DNA of 64,000 bases from Anaerotruncus colihominis (GCA_025146135.1 CP102255.1:1054001-1118000); one strand, 5' to 3'. Numbered from the stretch's first letter, positions 1 through 9,162 are shown. Program-made: numbers and translations. The notes: generated from the letters alone by a model not told the origin.

Positions 1-1623
1 CTGTTTGGGACGGCGGTCCCGTTTGTGACGCAGATCCTTTTTGCAACAGTGATCCCGATGGGCGGTATGGAGAATCTTGCGCCTGTTGGGATGTTGGCAG
101 TTGGAGCGCTGTTTTCACTGGCTTTGGTTGGCCTGACGAAATCGCTGGCTGTCGACCGTATCGCGCAGAAGGTGCGGCTGGTAGTGGAAAATGCGGCCAT
201 GAGCAGGTTGTTAAGCTTGCCCGCGCAGTTTTTCCGGACTCACAATGCAGGTGAACTGCAAAACCGTGTGGATGCGTTGACGCAAATGTGCGCGTTGCTG
301 GGCGACACGGTGCTGACAGGCGTCATAAACGGCGTTTTTTCCATCGTGTATCTGTTTTTGATCCGTGCGCTGGCCCCTGCGTTGTTCGGTCCGACAACCG
401 TTATTCTATTGGCGCAGCTTACGGTTATGATTGCCGGCGTACTGGCAAAAGCTCATGTGGCGCGTAAGCGCCTGCATATTGCGGCGGATTTGAACGGATT
501 GGTGTTCCGGTTGTTTTCGGGTATTCAGAAAATTAAACTGGCCGGGGCGGAGCAGCGCGCCTTTTCAAAATGGGCAAGGTGTTATGCAGAGAATGCGGCG
601 CTGCTTTACAATCCGCCGCTTCTGCTCAGGATACAGCCAGTTTTATCGGCGCTGATTGCCTTGGGAGGATCTATCCTGCTTTATTCCTCGGCTGCCAAAT
701 CCGGAATGCAGACAGCCGATTATATGGCGTTCGCATCCGCATACGGCTTGGTGAATGGAGCCATGTTGTCGTTGGCTTCGATGACAGAGGGCCTGGCGGC
801 GCTGAGGCCGCTGGCTGAACTGGCCGAGCCGATTATGAAGGCTGTACCGGAAACCGGCGGCAATAAAAAACAGATCCACAGAATGAGCGGCGGTGTGGAG
901 CTGGCGAACCTGTCGTTTCGTTATGCACACGACGCGCCCTGGATTCTTGACCATATCAATTTAAAAATCCGTCCTGGCCAGTATGTGGCGATTGTGGGCA
1001 AAACCGGCTGTGGCAAAAGCACGCTGATGCGCCTGCTGCTCGGCTTTGAAACGCCTGTCTCAGGCGCGGTCTATTACGACAACCGCGACCTGCAAACGCT
1101 GGATTTGCCTGCTCTGCGGCGCAATATCGGCGTTGTGCTCCAACAGAGCCGTCTGTTTGCCGGCGATATCTATTCTAATATCGCCATTTCCGCCCCGTGG
1201 CTTACCATGGACGAGGCGTGGGAGGCGGCAAAGCTGGCCGGCATGGACGAGGATATCAAAAAAATGCCGATGGGGATGTATACGCTCATCGGCGAAGGCG
1301 GCGGCGCACTTTCCGGCGGGCAGCGGCAAAGGCTGATGATCGCACGGGCGATCGCTTCAAAGCCCAAAATTTTAATGTTTGATGAAGCAACCTCCGCGTT
1401 GGATAATATCACACAGCGGATAGTATCCGATTCGCTCGGTCAACTGAGATGCACCCGCATTGTGATAGCCCACCGTCTTTCCACGATCCGCCAATGCGAC
1501 CGCATCCTGGTGCTTGACGGGGGAAAGATTGTGGAGGACGGCGCTTATGACGAGTTGATCACCGCCAAAGGCCTTTTTGCGGAGCTGGTCAGGCGCCAGA
1601 CGCTTGATATGGCGCCGCTGTAA
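1..1623 (+). CDS. NHLP-type peptide/bacteriocin export ABC transporter, permease-ATPase (5' partial)
   Basis: The reading frame is open to base 1, so the N-terminus lies outside the window; 540 residues are visible. The first ~270 residues are a multi-pass ABC exporter membrane domain, and the rest is a nucleotide-binding domain with Walker A GKTGCGKST (about residue 333), signature LSGGQRQR (about 437), Walker B ILMFDEATSALD and switch His in IAHRLST. The LFGTAVPFVTQILFATVIP-like start and overall shape match the peptidase-less subunit of nitrile-hydratase-leader-peptide (NHLM) export systems, which normally pairs with a peptidase-containing ABC subunit and an HlyD adaptor; those would lie to the left. 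The subfamily is inferred from general resemblance; the type of ABC exporter is certain. A terminator follows at 1643-1673. Confidence 0.8.
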   Translation: MFGTAVPFVTQILFATVIPMGGMENLAPVGMLAVGALFSLALVGLTKSLAVDRIAQKVRLVVENAAMSRLLSLPAQFFRTHNAGELQNRVDALTQMCALLGDTVLTGVINGVFSIVYLFLIRALAPALFGPTTVILLAQLTVMIAGVLAKAHVARKRLHIAADLNGLVFRLFSGIQKIKLAGAEQRAFSKWARCYAENAALLYNPPLLLRIQPVLSALIALGGSILLYSSAAKSGMQTADYMAFASAYGLVNGAMLSLASMTEGLAALRPLAELAEPIMKAVPETGGNKKQIHRMSGGVELANLSFRYAHDAPWILDHINLKIRPGQYVAIVGKTGCGKSTLMRLLLGFETPVSGAVYYDNRDLQTLDLPALRRNIGVVLQQSRLFAGDIYSNIAISAPWLTMDEAWEAAKLAGMDEDIKKMPMGMYTLIGEGGGALSGGQRQRLMIARAIASKPKILMFDEATSALDNITQRIVSDSLGQLRCTRIVIAHRLSTIRQCDRILVLDGGKIVEDGAYDELITAKGLFAELVRRQTLDMAPL

Positions 1624-1642
1624 GGCTGATAAGATTTTATAA

Positions 1643-1673
1643 AAAGCCCTGCTTCCTGTATAAGCAGGGCTTT
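1643..1673 (+). terminator. Rho-independent terminator after the NHLP-type ABC exporter
   Basis: A 12-bp perfect stem (1643-1654 with 1662-1673) with a 7-nt loop lies 20 nt past the ABC transporter stop and ends in T residues. It closes the plus-strand peptide-export unit before the convergent STAS gene. Confidence 0.8.
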
Positions 1674-1735
1674 GCCTGTGCAGCCAAATGGATAAAACAG
1701 ATCCTTTTCATGCGAAAGCCCCCTTTTCATTTATT

Positions 1736-2053
1736 TTATCTGGTTTCGCCGTTTGGAATGATATTTAGAATATCGGAAAAGCCGGTCATGTCGAATACCT
1801 CCATGATTTCGTCGCATACGCCGCGCAGGCTCATGCATACGCCGGCCGCCTTGCTCTGTTTTTGAGCGGCCAGCAGGACGCGCAGGCCGGCGGAGCTGAC
1901 ATAGTTAAGCCCGGTGAAATCAAGCAGAATGTCGCAGGAGCCGTCAAGCGCCGGAAGCAGAACGTCATGCAGTTGAGGACTTGTGGTCGTATCCAAACGG
2001 CCTGCCAAAGCAAAAACAGCCGTTCCATCCCGACTGGTTCGGTTGATTGTCAT
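1736..2053 (-). CDS. STAS-domain anti-sigma factor antagonist
   Basis: This is a 105-aa single STAS domain of the SpoIIAA/RsbV type. Such proteins bind an anti-sigma kinase when unphosphorylated and so free a sigma factor or other target. The family phosphorylation region reads YVSSAGLRVLL, with candidate Ser53/Ser54. I chose the ATG at 2053 because AAAGGACG lies just upstream and the protein begins MTINRTS directly before the first beta strand; the longer frame adds residues with no family match. No kinase or phosphatase partner is visible. It is convergent with the ABC exporter and divergent from the small ORF at 2241, so it may regulate this locus, but that is inference. Confidence 0.85.
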   Translation of the reverse strand: MTINRTSRDGTAVFALAGRLDTTTSPQLHDVLLPALDGSCDILLDFTGLNYVSSAGLRVLLAAQKQSKAAGVCMSLRGVCDEIMEVFDMTGFSDILNIIPNGETR

Positions 2054-2121
2054 AGAAAAGATCGTCCTTTCATTTTTTTCTGAAAGCTTTATTCCTGAGT
2101 ATACATACGACGCGGTCTGCA

Positions 2122-2195
2122 AAATCTCCCGCACCATTTATTTGCTTTCGGATGAACATTTTAAAACAACTATTTTTAAAATTTGTGGGAGATTT
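2122..2195. promoter_or_regulatory. Inverted repeats in the divergent STAS / small-ORF intergenic region
   Basis: AAATCTCCCGCA at 2122-2133 pairs with TGTGGGAGATTT at 2184-2195 (11 of 12 positions). A second perfect 9-bp repeat, ATTTTAAAA / TTTTAAAAT, sits at 2158-2166 and 2174-2182. They occupy the 187-bp gap between two divergent starts, where operators or a 5' UTR structure would be expected. The function is not known. Confidence 0.4.
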
Positions 2196-2240
2196 CACGC
2201 ATTGATTCGTATTGATAACTTGGAGAGGAGGAGGTCGGGG

Positions 2241-2462
2241 ATGACATGCGATGCAAGCAGCGATTTTGGACTGACAACATCCGATTTTGACTTTTCCCTG
2301 GAGTGCGGCGCGTTTAAAGACGCATTGCGCCAGGCATTTATGCAGGCGGTAAATTTGCAGGGGGTAGCGCCGCTCCTCGACACAGAGCTTGATGAACTCA
2401 ACGCCGCGGGGGATGGAATGCGGCCGGACCAGCAGGGAAAAAACCGATTTGAGATGCGATAG
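2241..2462 (+). CDS. Small protein with RiPP-leader-like C-terminus (candidate precursor peptide)
   Basis: This is a 73-codon ORF starting at the ATG at 2241, behind a strong purine-rich site (GGAGAGGAGGAGG, 2222-2234). I do not recognise a family. The N-terminal half is acidic; the middle is a likely amphipathic helix (KDALRQAFMQAVNL); then comes TELDELNAAGDG, which resembles the acidic E-L-D-x-[VL]-x-x-(A/G)-G motif that precedes the cleavage site in Gram-positive RiPP leaders. The remainder would be a 16-residue, polar, Cys-free tail. The NHLP-type exporter 600 bp away makes a precursor role attractive. It could also be a degraded or unrelated regulator. Confidence 0.45.
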   Translation: MTCDASSDFGLTTSDFDFSLECGAFKDALRQAFMQAVNLQGVAPLLDTELDELNAAGDGMRPDQQGKNRFEMR

Positions 2463-2848
2463 GCGATCGTGGGTTTACATTGTGATCAGCCGGTCAAATG
2501 TCCAGGGGTTAGGAACGAATTCAACAGCCATAAGGCGATATCGGAACCGTTTTCGGCGTGTCTGTTGGCTTATCTCTCAACGCAGGCGCCGGTGCTATGC
2601 TGGTTTTTATGGGGGAGCGAAGCGGCGTCCAGCAAGCCGTATTTCAAGGCGGAAAGGCTGTTTGAGTGCCGTCATTCCATGATGTGTCCTGAAAAATATC
2701 CTGATGATTTTTTCAACTGTTCCTGTTTTCTGGAAACAATGGATGAGATCAACTGGATGGGCTGAAGAATATTGGGAATAAAGGGGAAAGCGGGGCTGCG
2801 TCCAAGTGACGCAGCTCCGCTTTCGTATAGAGAGTTGATAAGAGGATG
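2463..2848. other. 386-bp stretch without a confident gene
   Basis: A 98-codon Cys-rich frame (2469-2765, plus strand, GTG start) runs through here, but it has no convincing ribosome binding site and no family resemblance; it may be chance or the remnant of a gene continuing from the small ORF at 2241. The 3' end holds the terminator at 2790-2823. Confidence 0.4.
2790..2823 (-). terminator. Terminator after the RND efflux operon
   Basis: GCGGGGCTGCGTC at 2790-2802 pairs with GACGCAGCTCCGC (2808-2820), with one G-U pair and a 5-nt loop. It lies 26 nt beyond the RND permease stop. T-rich sequence flanks both sides, so it could act in both directions. Confidence 0.65.
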
Positions 2849-5800
2849 TCAAAAGAATTCAGGCGGAACCGGCGCTGCATCGGATACCTGCGGCTGTTCG
2901 CGCCGGTTGCGGCGCAGCAGAGAACGCTTGCCGGTTTTGTGTCCCTTTTTGCGGCGGTCCTCGCCGTCAAACAGAAGATAGACGGTCGGGACGAGAATCA
3001 ATGTGACGAGCGTCGAAAGCGTCAGACCGCCGATCACAACGACGGACATCGACTGCATCATTTCGACATTGCCGCCGAAGCCAAAGGCCGAAGGCAGCAG
3101 GCCGAGGACCGTTGTCAGCGTTGTCATCAGGATCGGGCGCAGACGTGAACGCCCGGAATTGACGAGCGCGTCATGGGCGGTTAGCCCCTGTTCACGCCGC
3201 AGAATATTGGTATAATCAACCAGGACGATTGCGTTGTTGACGACGATGCCGACGAGCATAATCAGTCCGATCAGGGAAGTCATGCTGATGGACATGTCTG
3301 TCAGCAGCAGCGCCAGAAATGCGCCTGTCATGGCAAACGGCACAGAGAACATGACGACAAGGGAGAAGCGCAGCGATTCAAACTGGATGGCCATAACGAC
3401 AAACACCAGGAAAATTGCTGTGGCCAGCGCGCCGTAAATAGCGTTGAATTCCTCGTTCATGGTGCGCATGCTGCCGCCTTCCTCGACCGTGACTCCTTCG
3501 GGCAGATTCATCTGTAAAACCCGCGCGAGAATCTGGCCGGAAAGACTGCTGTCCGACTGGCCAATCGCGGTCTGGCCTGTAATGGAAACCTGGTAATCGC
3601 CGTCCTCGCGCTGAATCTGAGAGGGGCTGTTATTGTATACGATGGTCGCTACATCGGTCAGCGGAACCTGGCCGCCGGAACGCGTGGAGATCATCAGGCC
3701 GGAAAGATCGCTGACATCATAGAAGCGGTCTTCCGGATACATGACCTTGACGGAATATTCCTGATCGCTCTCCTGAAGCGTAGTCGCCTCAATACCGGAA
3801 ATCATGTTCCGAACGGTAGACAGCACCGCCGATGGGGTGGTACCGATTGCGGCCGCCTGCACAGAGTCCACAACGATTTGAGCACGGGGGTCGCCGTCGG
3901 ACAGGCTTGTTGAAACGGAATCAATACCGTCAAATTCCTGCATAACCTCTTTGACCTCGTTGGCCGTTTGTTCAAGCACATCGAGGTTGCTGCCGGACAG
4001 ATTGATCTGTACACCCCGGCTGCCAAACGACATACTGCTGCGTTCCTCCACTTCAACGCTGGCATTTTCAACATAAGCTGTTTCCTGACGCATCAAAGCG
4101 ATGAATTCGTCCGTCTGCATGGAACGGTCGTCTTTGAGCGTAACGGTAATGCTTGCGGAACCGCCGCCGCCGCGCATGGAATAGCTTTCTACGTCGGGCT
4201 GTTCGGCCACCAGCGCCTCGAGCTGTGTCATGATCTGATCCGTTTCATCAATATTAAGACCGGTTTTTGTCGTGACAGAAATGCTGATGGAGCCTTCGTC
4301 GGACATCGGCATCAGCTCGGAATCGATCTGAGTGAACATAACGAACGTGCCTGCAAGCATGACAATGGCAATGGCCACAACAATCAGCTTATGACAGAGA
4401 GCCTTGTCAAGCAAGGCGCCGTACAGGCGTTCGAGCTTGTGCAGTCCGCGGTTGACAGCCGAAGTTTGTTTTTCCACGGGCCGGAACTTTGCAAAAAGCA
4501 GGGGAACGAGCGTCAGCGCAGAAATCAGCGAGGCTGTCAGCGAAAAGACGATCGTAAAGCCGACGTCCTTAAAGAGCTGACCGGACATGCCGTCCATCAA
4601 AGCAATCGGCAGGAAAACGACGATGGTTGTGATCGTTGACGCGATGACGGCCCCATTGACGAGGTTCGCTCCGGCGATGGCGGCGTCGTCATAGGTGCGT
4701 ATACCATCCTGCATTTTAAAGCAGCTGTCGATGACAACGATAGAGTTGTCGACCATCATTCCGATGCCGACTACCAGGCCGCCGAGCGAGAGAATGTTGA
4801 TGGTCATGCCAAACGCGGCCATCAGCACAAGCGCCGCGAAAACAGACAAGGGCATTGAGGTGGCAACGATCAGCGCGGCGCGCCAGTCGCCCAGGAATAC
4901 GACCAGGACGAGCATGGAAAGCACAAGACCCTGAAGCAAGGTGGAAACGACGTTCATGATGTTTTCATAGATCGTTTCGCCGCTGTTGTTTGTGATTTCG
5001 ATTGCAAGACCAAGCCCCTGCCCGTTCAATTCGTCTACTTTCTCGGAAATCTCATTGCAGATCTCAATTGTGTTGGCGCTTTGGTTCTTCGAAATGGACA
5101 GGCTGATGTTATCCATGCCGTTATAACGGCTGATATTGTTCATCTGCTCCTCGGCCATACTGACGGTCGCCACATCGGAGATATGGATAATATCGCCGGA
5201 GGCCAGAGAAATCGGGATGGTTTCCAGGCTTTCATAGGTGTCGTAGCTGACGCCGCCCTCGAGCGTCAGGGATATGTTGCCGCGGTTGATTTCCCCCGCG
5301 GTCGTTGTGAAGTCGGCCGAGGCAATGGCGCTGGAGATATCGGTCATTGAAAGACCGTATTGCTCCATCTCCTCCTCGCGCAATTCAACCTTGACATATT
5401 CGCGCGTACCGCCGCGCATATCGACCGATGAGACGCCGGAGATTTTTTCAAGTTCCGGGACAACGGTATTTTCGATATAGGAATAAATATTGTCGTCGGC
5501 GTTGGCACGGATGGAAAGATCCATGATCGATGAAGAATCCATGCTCATTTCCATAATCGTCGGATCATCGGCGGAATCCGGCAAACGCAGGCGCGTCAAC
5601 GCTTCATTGATTTCGTCGTATTTTTCATCCATATCGGTGTTGTAATCAAATTCCAGGGTCGTCATGGACGAGCCTTCTGAGGAACGCGACGTCATAGTTT
5701 TAACGTCGCTGATCGAGGATAGGGCCGATTCCACAACATCGGTGACAAGGTTGTCAACCTCCTCCGGGGAGGCTCCCTCGTAACGCGTCATAACCATAAA

Positions 5801-5932
5801 CACCGGCATGGACATCTCAGGGGTGGACTCCATCTCCATACCAAAGATGGAGGAGATGCCGAATACCACCAGCATCAGCACACACATAAGGACCGCAACG
5901 GGCCTCTTGACAGACAGTTTTGGAAGCGTCAT
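2849..5932 (-). CDS. RND-family efflux transporter permease (AcrB/HAE1-like)
   Basis: At 1027 aa this is full length for the AcrB/HAE1 family: a first membrane helix (residues ~12-30), a large extracytoplasmic loop, a block of helices (~330-540), a second large loop and a final helix block (~840-990). TM4 reads GIGMMVDNSIVV, so the first proton-relay Asp is kept while the second is Asn. The TM10 motif is VVNNAIVLVDY, with Asn where E. coli AcrB has the relay Lys. It is 6 bp downstream of its adaptor gene and clearly co-transcribed. No outer-membrane channel gene is present, as in other Clostridia with such pumps. The substrate is unknown. Confidence 0.93.
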   Translation of the reverse strand: MTLPKLSVKRPVAVLMCVLMLVVFGISSIFGMEMESTPEMSMPVFMVMTRYEGASPEEVDNLVTDVVESALSSISDVKTMTSRSSEGSSMTTLEFDYNTDMDEKYDEINEALTRLRLPDSADDPTIMEMSMDSSSIMDLSIRANADDNIYSYIENTVVPELEKISGVSSVDMRGGTREYVKVELREEEMEQYGLSMTDISSAIASADFTTTAGEINRGNISLTLEGGVSYDTYESLETIPISLASGDIIHISDVATVSMAEEQMNNISRYNGMDNISLSISKNQSANTIEICNEISEKVDELNGQGLGLAIEITNNSGETIYENIMNVVSTLLQGLVLSMLVLVVFLGDWRAALIVATSMPLSVFAALVLMAAFGMTINILSLGGLVVGIGMMVDNSIVVIDSCFKMQDGIRTYDDAAIAGANLVNGAVIASTITTIVVFLPIALMDGMSGQLFKDVGFTIVFSLTASLISALTLVPLLFAKFRPVEKQTSAVNRGLHKLERLYGALLDKALCHKLIVVAIAIVMLAGTFVMFTQIDSELMPMSDEGSISISVTTKTGLNIDETDQIMTQLEALVAEQPDVESYSMRGGGGSASITVTLKDDRSMQTDEFIALMRQETAYVENASVEVEERSSMSFGSRGVQINLSGSNLDVLEQTANEVKEVMQEFDGIDSVSTSLSDGDPRAQIVVDSVQAAAIGTTPSAVLSTVRNMISGIEATTLQESDQEYSVKVMYPEDRFYDVSDLSGLMISTRSGGQVPLTDVATIVYNNSPSQIQREDGDYQVSITGQTAIGQSDSSLSGQILARVLQMNLPEGVTVEEGGSMRTMNEEFNAIYGALATAIFLVFVVMAIQFESLRFSLVVMFSVPFAMTGAFLALLLTDMSISMTSLIGLIMLVGIVVNNAIVLVDYTNILRREQGLTAHDALVNSGRSRLRPILMTTLTTVLGLLPSAFGFGGNVEMMQSMSVVVIGGLTLSTLVTLILVPTVYLLFDGEDRRKKGHKTGKRSLLRRNRREQPQVSDAAPVPPEFF

Positions 5933-5938
5933 CCTGTA

Positions 5939-7642
5939 TTAGCCCTCCTGACCCGGCGCGTTGGCGCCGTCTGCGGCAGAGGGCGTGCTGTCCGCCGGGA
6001 CATCGCCGGATTGCGTATCAGGGGATATTTCATCTGCGGACGCTTCATCAGCAGAGCTGCTGCTGTCTGCGGGCGCGCCATCCGCCGGGGGCGTATCGTC
6101 CGCCAACGCTGCATCGTCGGAAGCTTCATCACCGGTGCCGCTTGCAGACTGGCCGGCTTGTGGATCTGTCTGGCCGTTGGCAAGCGTGACAGACGCGCCG
6201 TCCTTGAGGTCGGGATGCCAGGTTGTGATGATCTGGCTGTCCATATCAAGCCCGGATTCGACAACGACTTCGTCGCTGCTCGTCATGCCGGTGACGATAT
6301 CGGTACGGTGCGCCGTGCCGTCCGCATATGTAAAGACATACGGCTGCCCCTCGTCATAGTAGATCACATCAATCGGGATGAGCATCGCGTTCTCAGCCTT
6401 CTGCGTAGCAGCCGTTACCTTGACGGAAACGCCGGAAAGCAGCGCCCCATCGGCGTCCTGAATCTGCGCTTCGATCGGGAACAGACCTGTCGATTCATCC
6501 GCCTTTGTATCGATAGAGGTAATGACCGCGGTGTATTCTGTCCCGCTCTTTGTGAGTGTAATCTCGTCTCCCAGGGAGAGCGCGACAGCCGCGTCGGCGG
6601 AAGCGTTGAACTTAACCGACATGGTATTCTTGTTGGAGATCGTATAGGCGGCTGTGCCGGTCGAGGCCATCTCATACGGTGTGACCGATTTTGTTTCGAT
6701 CACGCCGCTGATAGGGGAATAAACCTTGTATTTATCCAATGTCGCGGCGCTTTGCTCCAGTGAGAGCTGCGCCGATTTCAGCTCGGCTTCAGTGGCGCGC
6801 TGCGTATCCTCCAATGAACCGCCAAGCAGGAGGTTATAGTTTTCGAGCGCCTGCTCATAGCTTGTTTGTGCGTTCTTATAGGAGTTGCGCAGGTCGCGCG
6901 CTTCGCTGTCCTCGCTGTCCTCCAGTTCGTTGATTTCAGAACGCAGGAGCAGATATTCCTGTTCGGCTTTGGTGAATTCGGCAAGCAAGTCCTTGAGGGT
7001 ATCCTCATCCGTATTGGGATCGTTCTTTGCGTCCTCATATGCCTGTTCGGCCGCTTTCATCGCTGTCTCCGCCTCATCGCGGCGTTTTTCCGCATTAATC
7101 AGGCTGTCGTCATAGCCGTCGTTATAATCCTTAAGCTTGAGACGCGCGTTGTTCAGACTTTGCTGCGCGGAATCAAGCTGCGCTTTGGCGGACAACAGCT
7201 TGGATTCATAGCTGCTTCCGAGCGTTGTGTCGGCTGAAATGACCTTTTGCTCATAGCTGGCCTGTGCCATTTCATAGGAGAGGGCCGCGTCGGTATCATC
7301 AAGTGTAAACAACAGATCGCCCGCCTGCACAGTATCGCCCGCTTCAAAATAAATCTCGCTGACCTTTCCGCTGATCTCCGGGTAAACATTCACGCTTTCT
7401 GACGGTTCGATTTTGCCGATAAAGTCGGTTGTGCGCGACAGGCTTCCAGTTTCAGGCGTCTGGAGCTTGACCTGGATCACACTCTCCGACATTTCCACCT
7501 GGCCGCTGCCCATATCGCCGCCCGGTCCGCCGCCGGGGCCACCGCCCGGACCTCCGCCGGCAGCGAATACAACAACAGTCGAAACAGCGACGGCGCCCGC
7601 CGCCACCAGAAGGATTCCAGTTGATAATTTTTTTTTGTCCAT
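5939..7642 (-). CDS. RND efflux periplasmic-adaptor-type subunit (HlyD/MFP family)
   Basis: This 567-aa protein carries an N-terminal membrane segment (residues ~5-27), a GGGPGG repeat linker, a lipoyl/barrel-sandwich half (VYPEISGKVSEIYFEAGDTV), a long alpha-helical coiled-coil hairpin (~120-290), the second lipoyl half (SPISGVIETKSV) and a beta-barrel domain. The last ~75 residues are an Ala/Asp/Ser/Pro-rich acidic tail unusual for the family. I chose the ATG at 7642 because GGGGAG precedes it and MDKKK starts a proper signal anchor. It is the first gene of a two-gene operon with the RND permease. A near-palindrome, CAACACAA/TTGTGTGG (7715-7746), lies upstream and might be an operator. Confidence 0.9.
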   Translation of the reverse strand: MDKKKLSTGILLVAAGAVAVSTVVVFAAGGGPGGGPGGGPGGDMGSGQVEMSESVIQVKLQTPETGSLSRTTDFIGKIEPSESVNVYPEISGKVSEIYFEAGDTVQAGDLLFTLDDTDAALSYEMAQASYEQKVISADTTLGSSYESKLLSAKAQLDSAQQSLNNARLKLKDYNDGYDDSLINAEKRRDEAETAMKAAEQAYEDAKNDPNTDEDTLKDLLAEFTKAEQEYLLLRSEINELEDSEDSEARDLRNSYKNAQTSYEQALENYNLLLGGSLEDTQRATEAELKSAQLSLEQSAATLDKYKVYSPISGVIETKSVTPYEMASTGTAAYTISNKNTMSVKFNASADAAVALSLGDEITLTKSGTEYTAVITSIDTKADESTGLFPIEAQIQDADGALLSGVSVKVTAATQKAENAMLIPIDVIYYDEGQPYVFTYADGTAHRTDIVTGMTSSDEVVVESGLDMDSQIITTWHPDLKDGASVTLANGQTDPQAGQSASGTGDEASDDAALADDTPPADGAPADSSSSADEASADEISPDTQSGDVPADSTPSAADGANAPGQEG

Positions 7643-7826
7643 CGATCCAACTCCCCAATCTTTGGCCGCAGAGGCCGTTTTGCTGTGGTTCATTCTACGG
7701 GCTGAATGTGGGGACAACACAAAAAAAATGTGAACAAATTGTGTGGAAAAATGAAACAGTTTATGTTATGGAAATGTGTTGGCTTGGGTGAGACGGCCGT
7801 TTTGCTATGCATCCGCACAGCAAAAC

Positions 7827-7858
7827 AGAGAGCCGTTTCCCACAGGAAACGGCTCTCT
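7827..7858 (-). terminator. Terminator of the tetrapyrrole operon
   Basis: A 14-bp perfect stem (7827-7840 with 7845-7858) with a 4-nt loop is followed on the minus strand by a T-rich run. It sits 24 nt after the hemL stop. Confidence 0.85.
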
Positions 7859-7881
7859 TTGCACACCGCCAGCAATCCCGC

Positions 7882-9162
7882 TTACAGCGCGGCAAAAACC
7901 GCGTCGACAGCTTCCAGCGTCCTTTGAAAATCCTCTTTTGTGTGCGCGGTGGAAATAAACATCGCTTCAAACTGGGCGGGCGCAAGATAGATGCCGCGCT
8001 CCAGCATCCCTCGGAAGTAACGGGCGTATCTGCCCACATCGCTGCCCTTGGCGTCCACAAAGGTGGTCACGCCGTTCGGTGTGAAGAACGGTGCGATCAG
8101 GGAACCGATCTGATTGATGCTGACATCGGTCCCATGCGCTGCCGCCGCCGCGCGCATTTCCGCCGCAAGCTCTTTGGCGCTGTGTTCGATTGAGACATAC
8201 AGCTCCGGGTGGGAGCGAATATGCCGAAGCTGTGCCAACCCTGCCGCCATGGCCACCGGATTTCCGGACAGCGTTCCGGCCTGGTAGACAGGGCCGCATG
8301 GCGCTACCTGCTCCATCAGGGCGCGGCTGCCGCAATAAGCGCCCACAGGCATCCCGCCGCCGATAATCTTGCCAAAGGTAACAAGATCGGCCTTAATGCC
8401 GAAATATTCCTGCGCACCGCCGGGCGCCAGACGGAACCCGGTGATAACTTCGTCAAAGACAAGCAGCGCGCCGTACCGGTCGCAAAGAGCGCGCAATCCC
8501 TCAAGAAAGCCGGGAGAAGGCGCGACGACGCCCATGTTGGCCGCGACCGGCTCCAGGATGACACAGGCGATCTGCCCTGGCCACTCGTCAAAGAGGGCCT
8601 CCACTGTATCCAGACGATTAAATTGGGCGGTGAGGGTGTGTTTGACGATGTCCTCGGGTACGCCGGCGGAGGACGGATGTCCCCCGGCCAGGGCAGAGGA
8701 ACCGGCATTGACCAGCAGGCAGTCGCTGTGCCCGTGGTAACAGCCTTCAAATTTAATTAGCTTATCCCGGCCTGTAGCCCCGCGTGCCAGCCGGATAGCG
8801 GACATGACCGCCTCTGTGCCGGAATTGACCATACGGACCATCTCAATATTGGGGACCATGTCTACCATCAGCTCGGCCATTTCGACCTCCGCCTCAGTTG
8901 GCGCGCCGAAGGACAGGCCGTGCTGCACGGCCTGTTCCACTGCCGCGCGGATAGCGGGATGATTGTGCCCGAGCAGCATGGGACCCCAGGAACAGACATA
9001 GTCGATGTACTTCCTGCCATCTGCGTCATAGATATAAGGCCCGTCGGCCCGTTCAATGAAACGGGGGCAGAGATCCACGGCCCGGAAAGCGCGAACCGGG
9101 GAATTGACGCCTCCGGGCAGAACCCTTTGGGCGCGGTCAAACAGCTTTTCTGAACGCAGCAT
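7882..9162 (-). CDS. hemL: Glutamate-1-semialdehyde 2,1-aminomutase
   Basis: HemL (426 aa, typical length) converts glutamate-1-semialdehyde to 5-aminolevulinate, the second step of the C5 route. It is a PLP fold-type I enzyme: the PLP-binding Lys is in TFGKIIGGGMPVGAY, the N-terminal signature is RVLPGGVNSPVRAF, and VFDEVITGFR carries the PLP-contacting Asp. It is the last gene of the operon, and its ATG overlaps the hemB stop (TGATG), implying translational coupling. HemA at the other end of the operon supplies its substrate. A strong terminator follows. Confidence 0.97.
   Translation of the reverse strand: MLRSEKLFDRAQRVLPGGVNSPVRAFRAVDLCPRFIERADGPYIYDADGRKYIDYVCSWGPMLLGHNHPAIRAAVEQAVQHGLSFGAPTEAEVEMAELMVDMVPNIEMVRMVNSGTEAVMSAIRLARGATGRDKLIKFEGCYHGHSDCLLVNAGSSALAGGHPSSAGVPEDIVKHTLTAQFNRLDTVEALFDEWPGQIACVILEPVAANMGVVAPSPGFLEGLRALCDRYGALLVFDEVITGFRLAPGGAQEYFGIKADLVTFGKIIGGGMPVGAYCGSRALMEQVAPCGPVYQAGTLSGNPVAMAAGLAQLRHIRSHPELYVSIEHSAKELAAEMRAAAAAHGTDVSINQIGSLIAPFFTPNGVTTFVDAKGSDVGRYARYFRGMLERGIYLAPAQFEAMFISTAHTKEDFQRTLEAVDAVFAAL

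Noticed and set aside
2469..2765. 98-codon Cys-rich frame after the small ORF
   Set aside because: GTG start without a ribosome binding site, no family match and competing frames in the same stretch. I kept it only as a remark in the gap entry.
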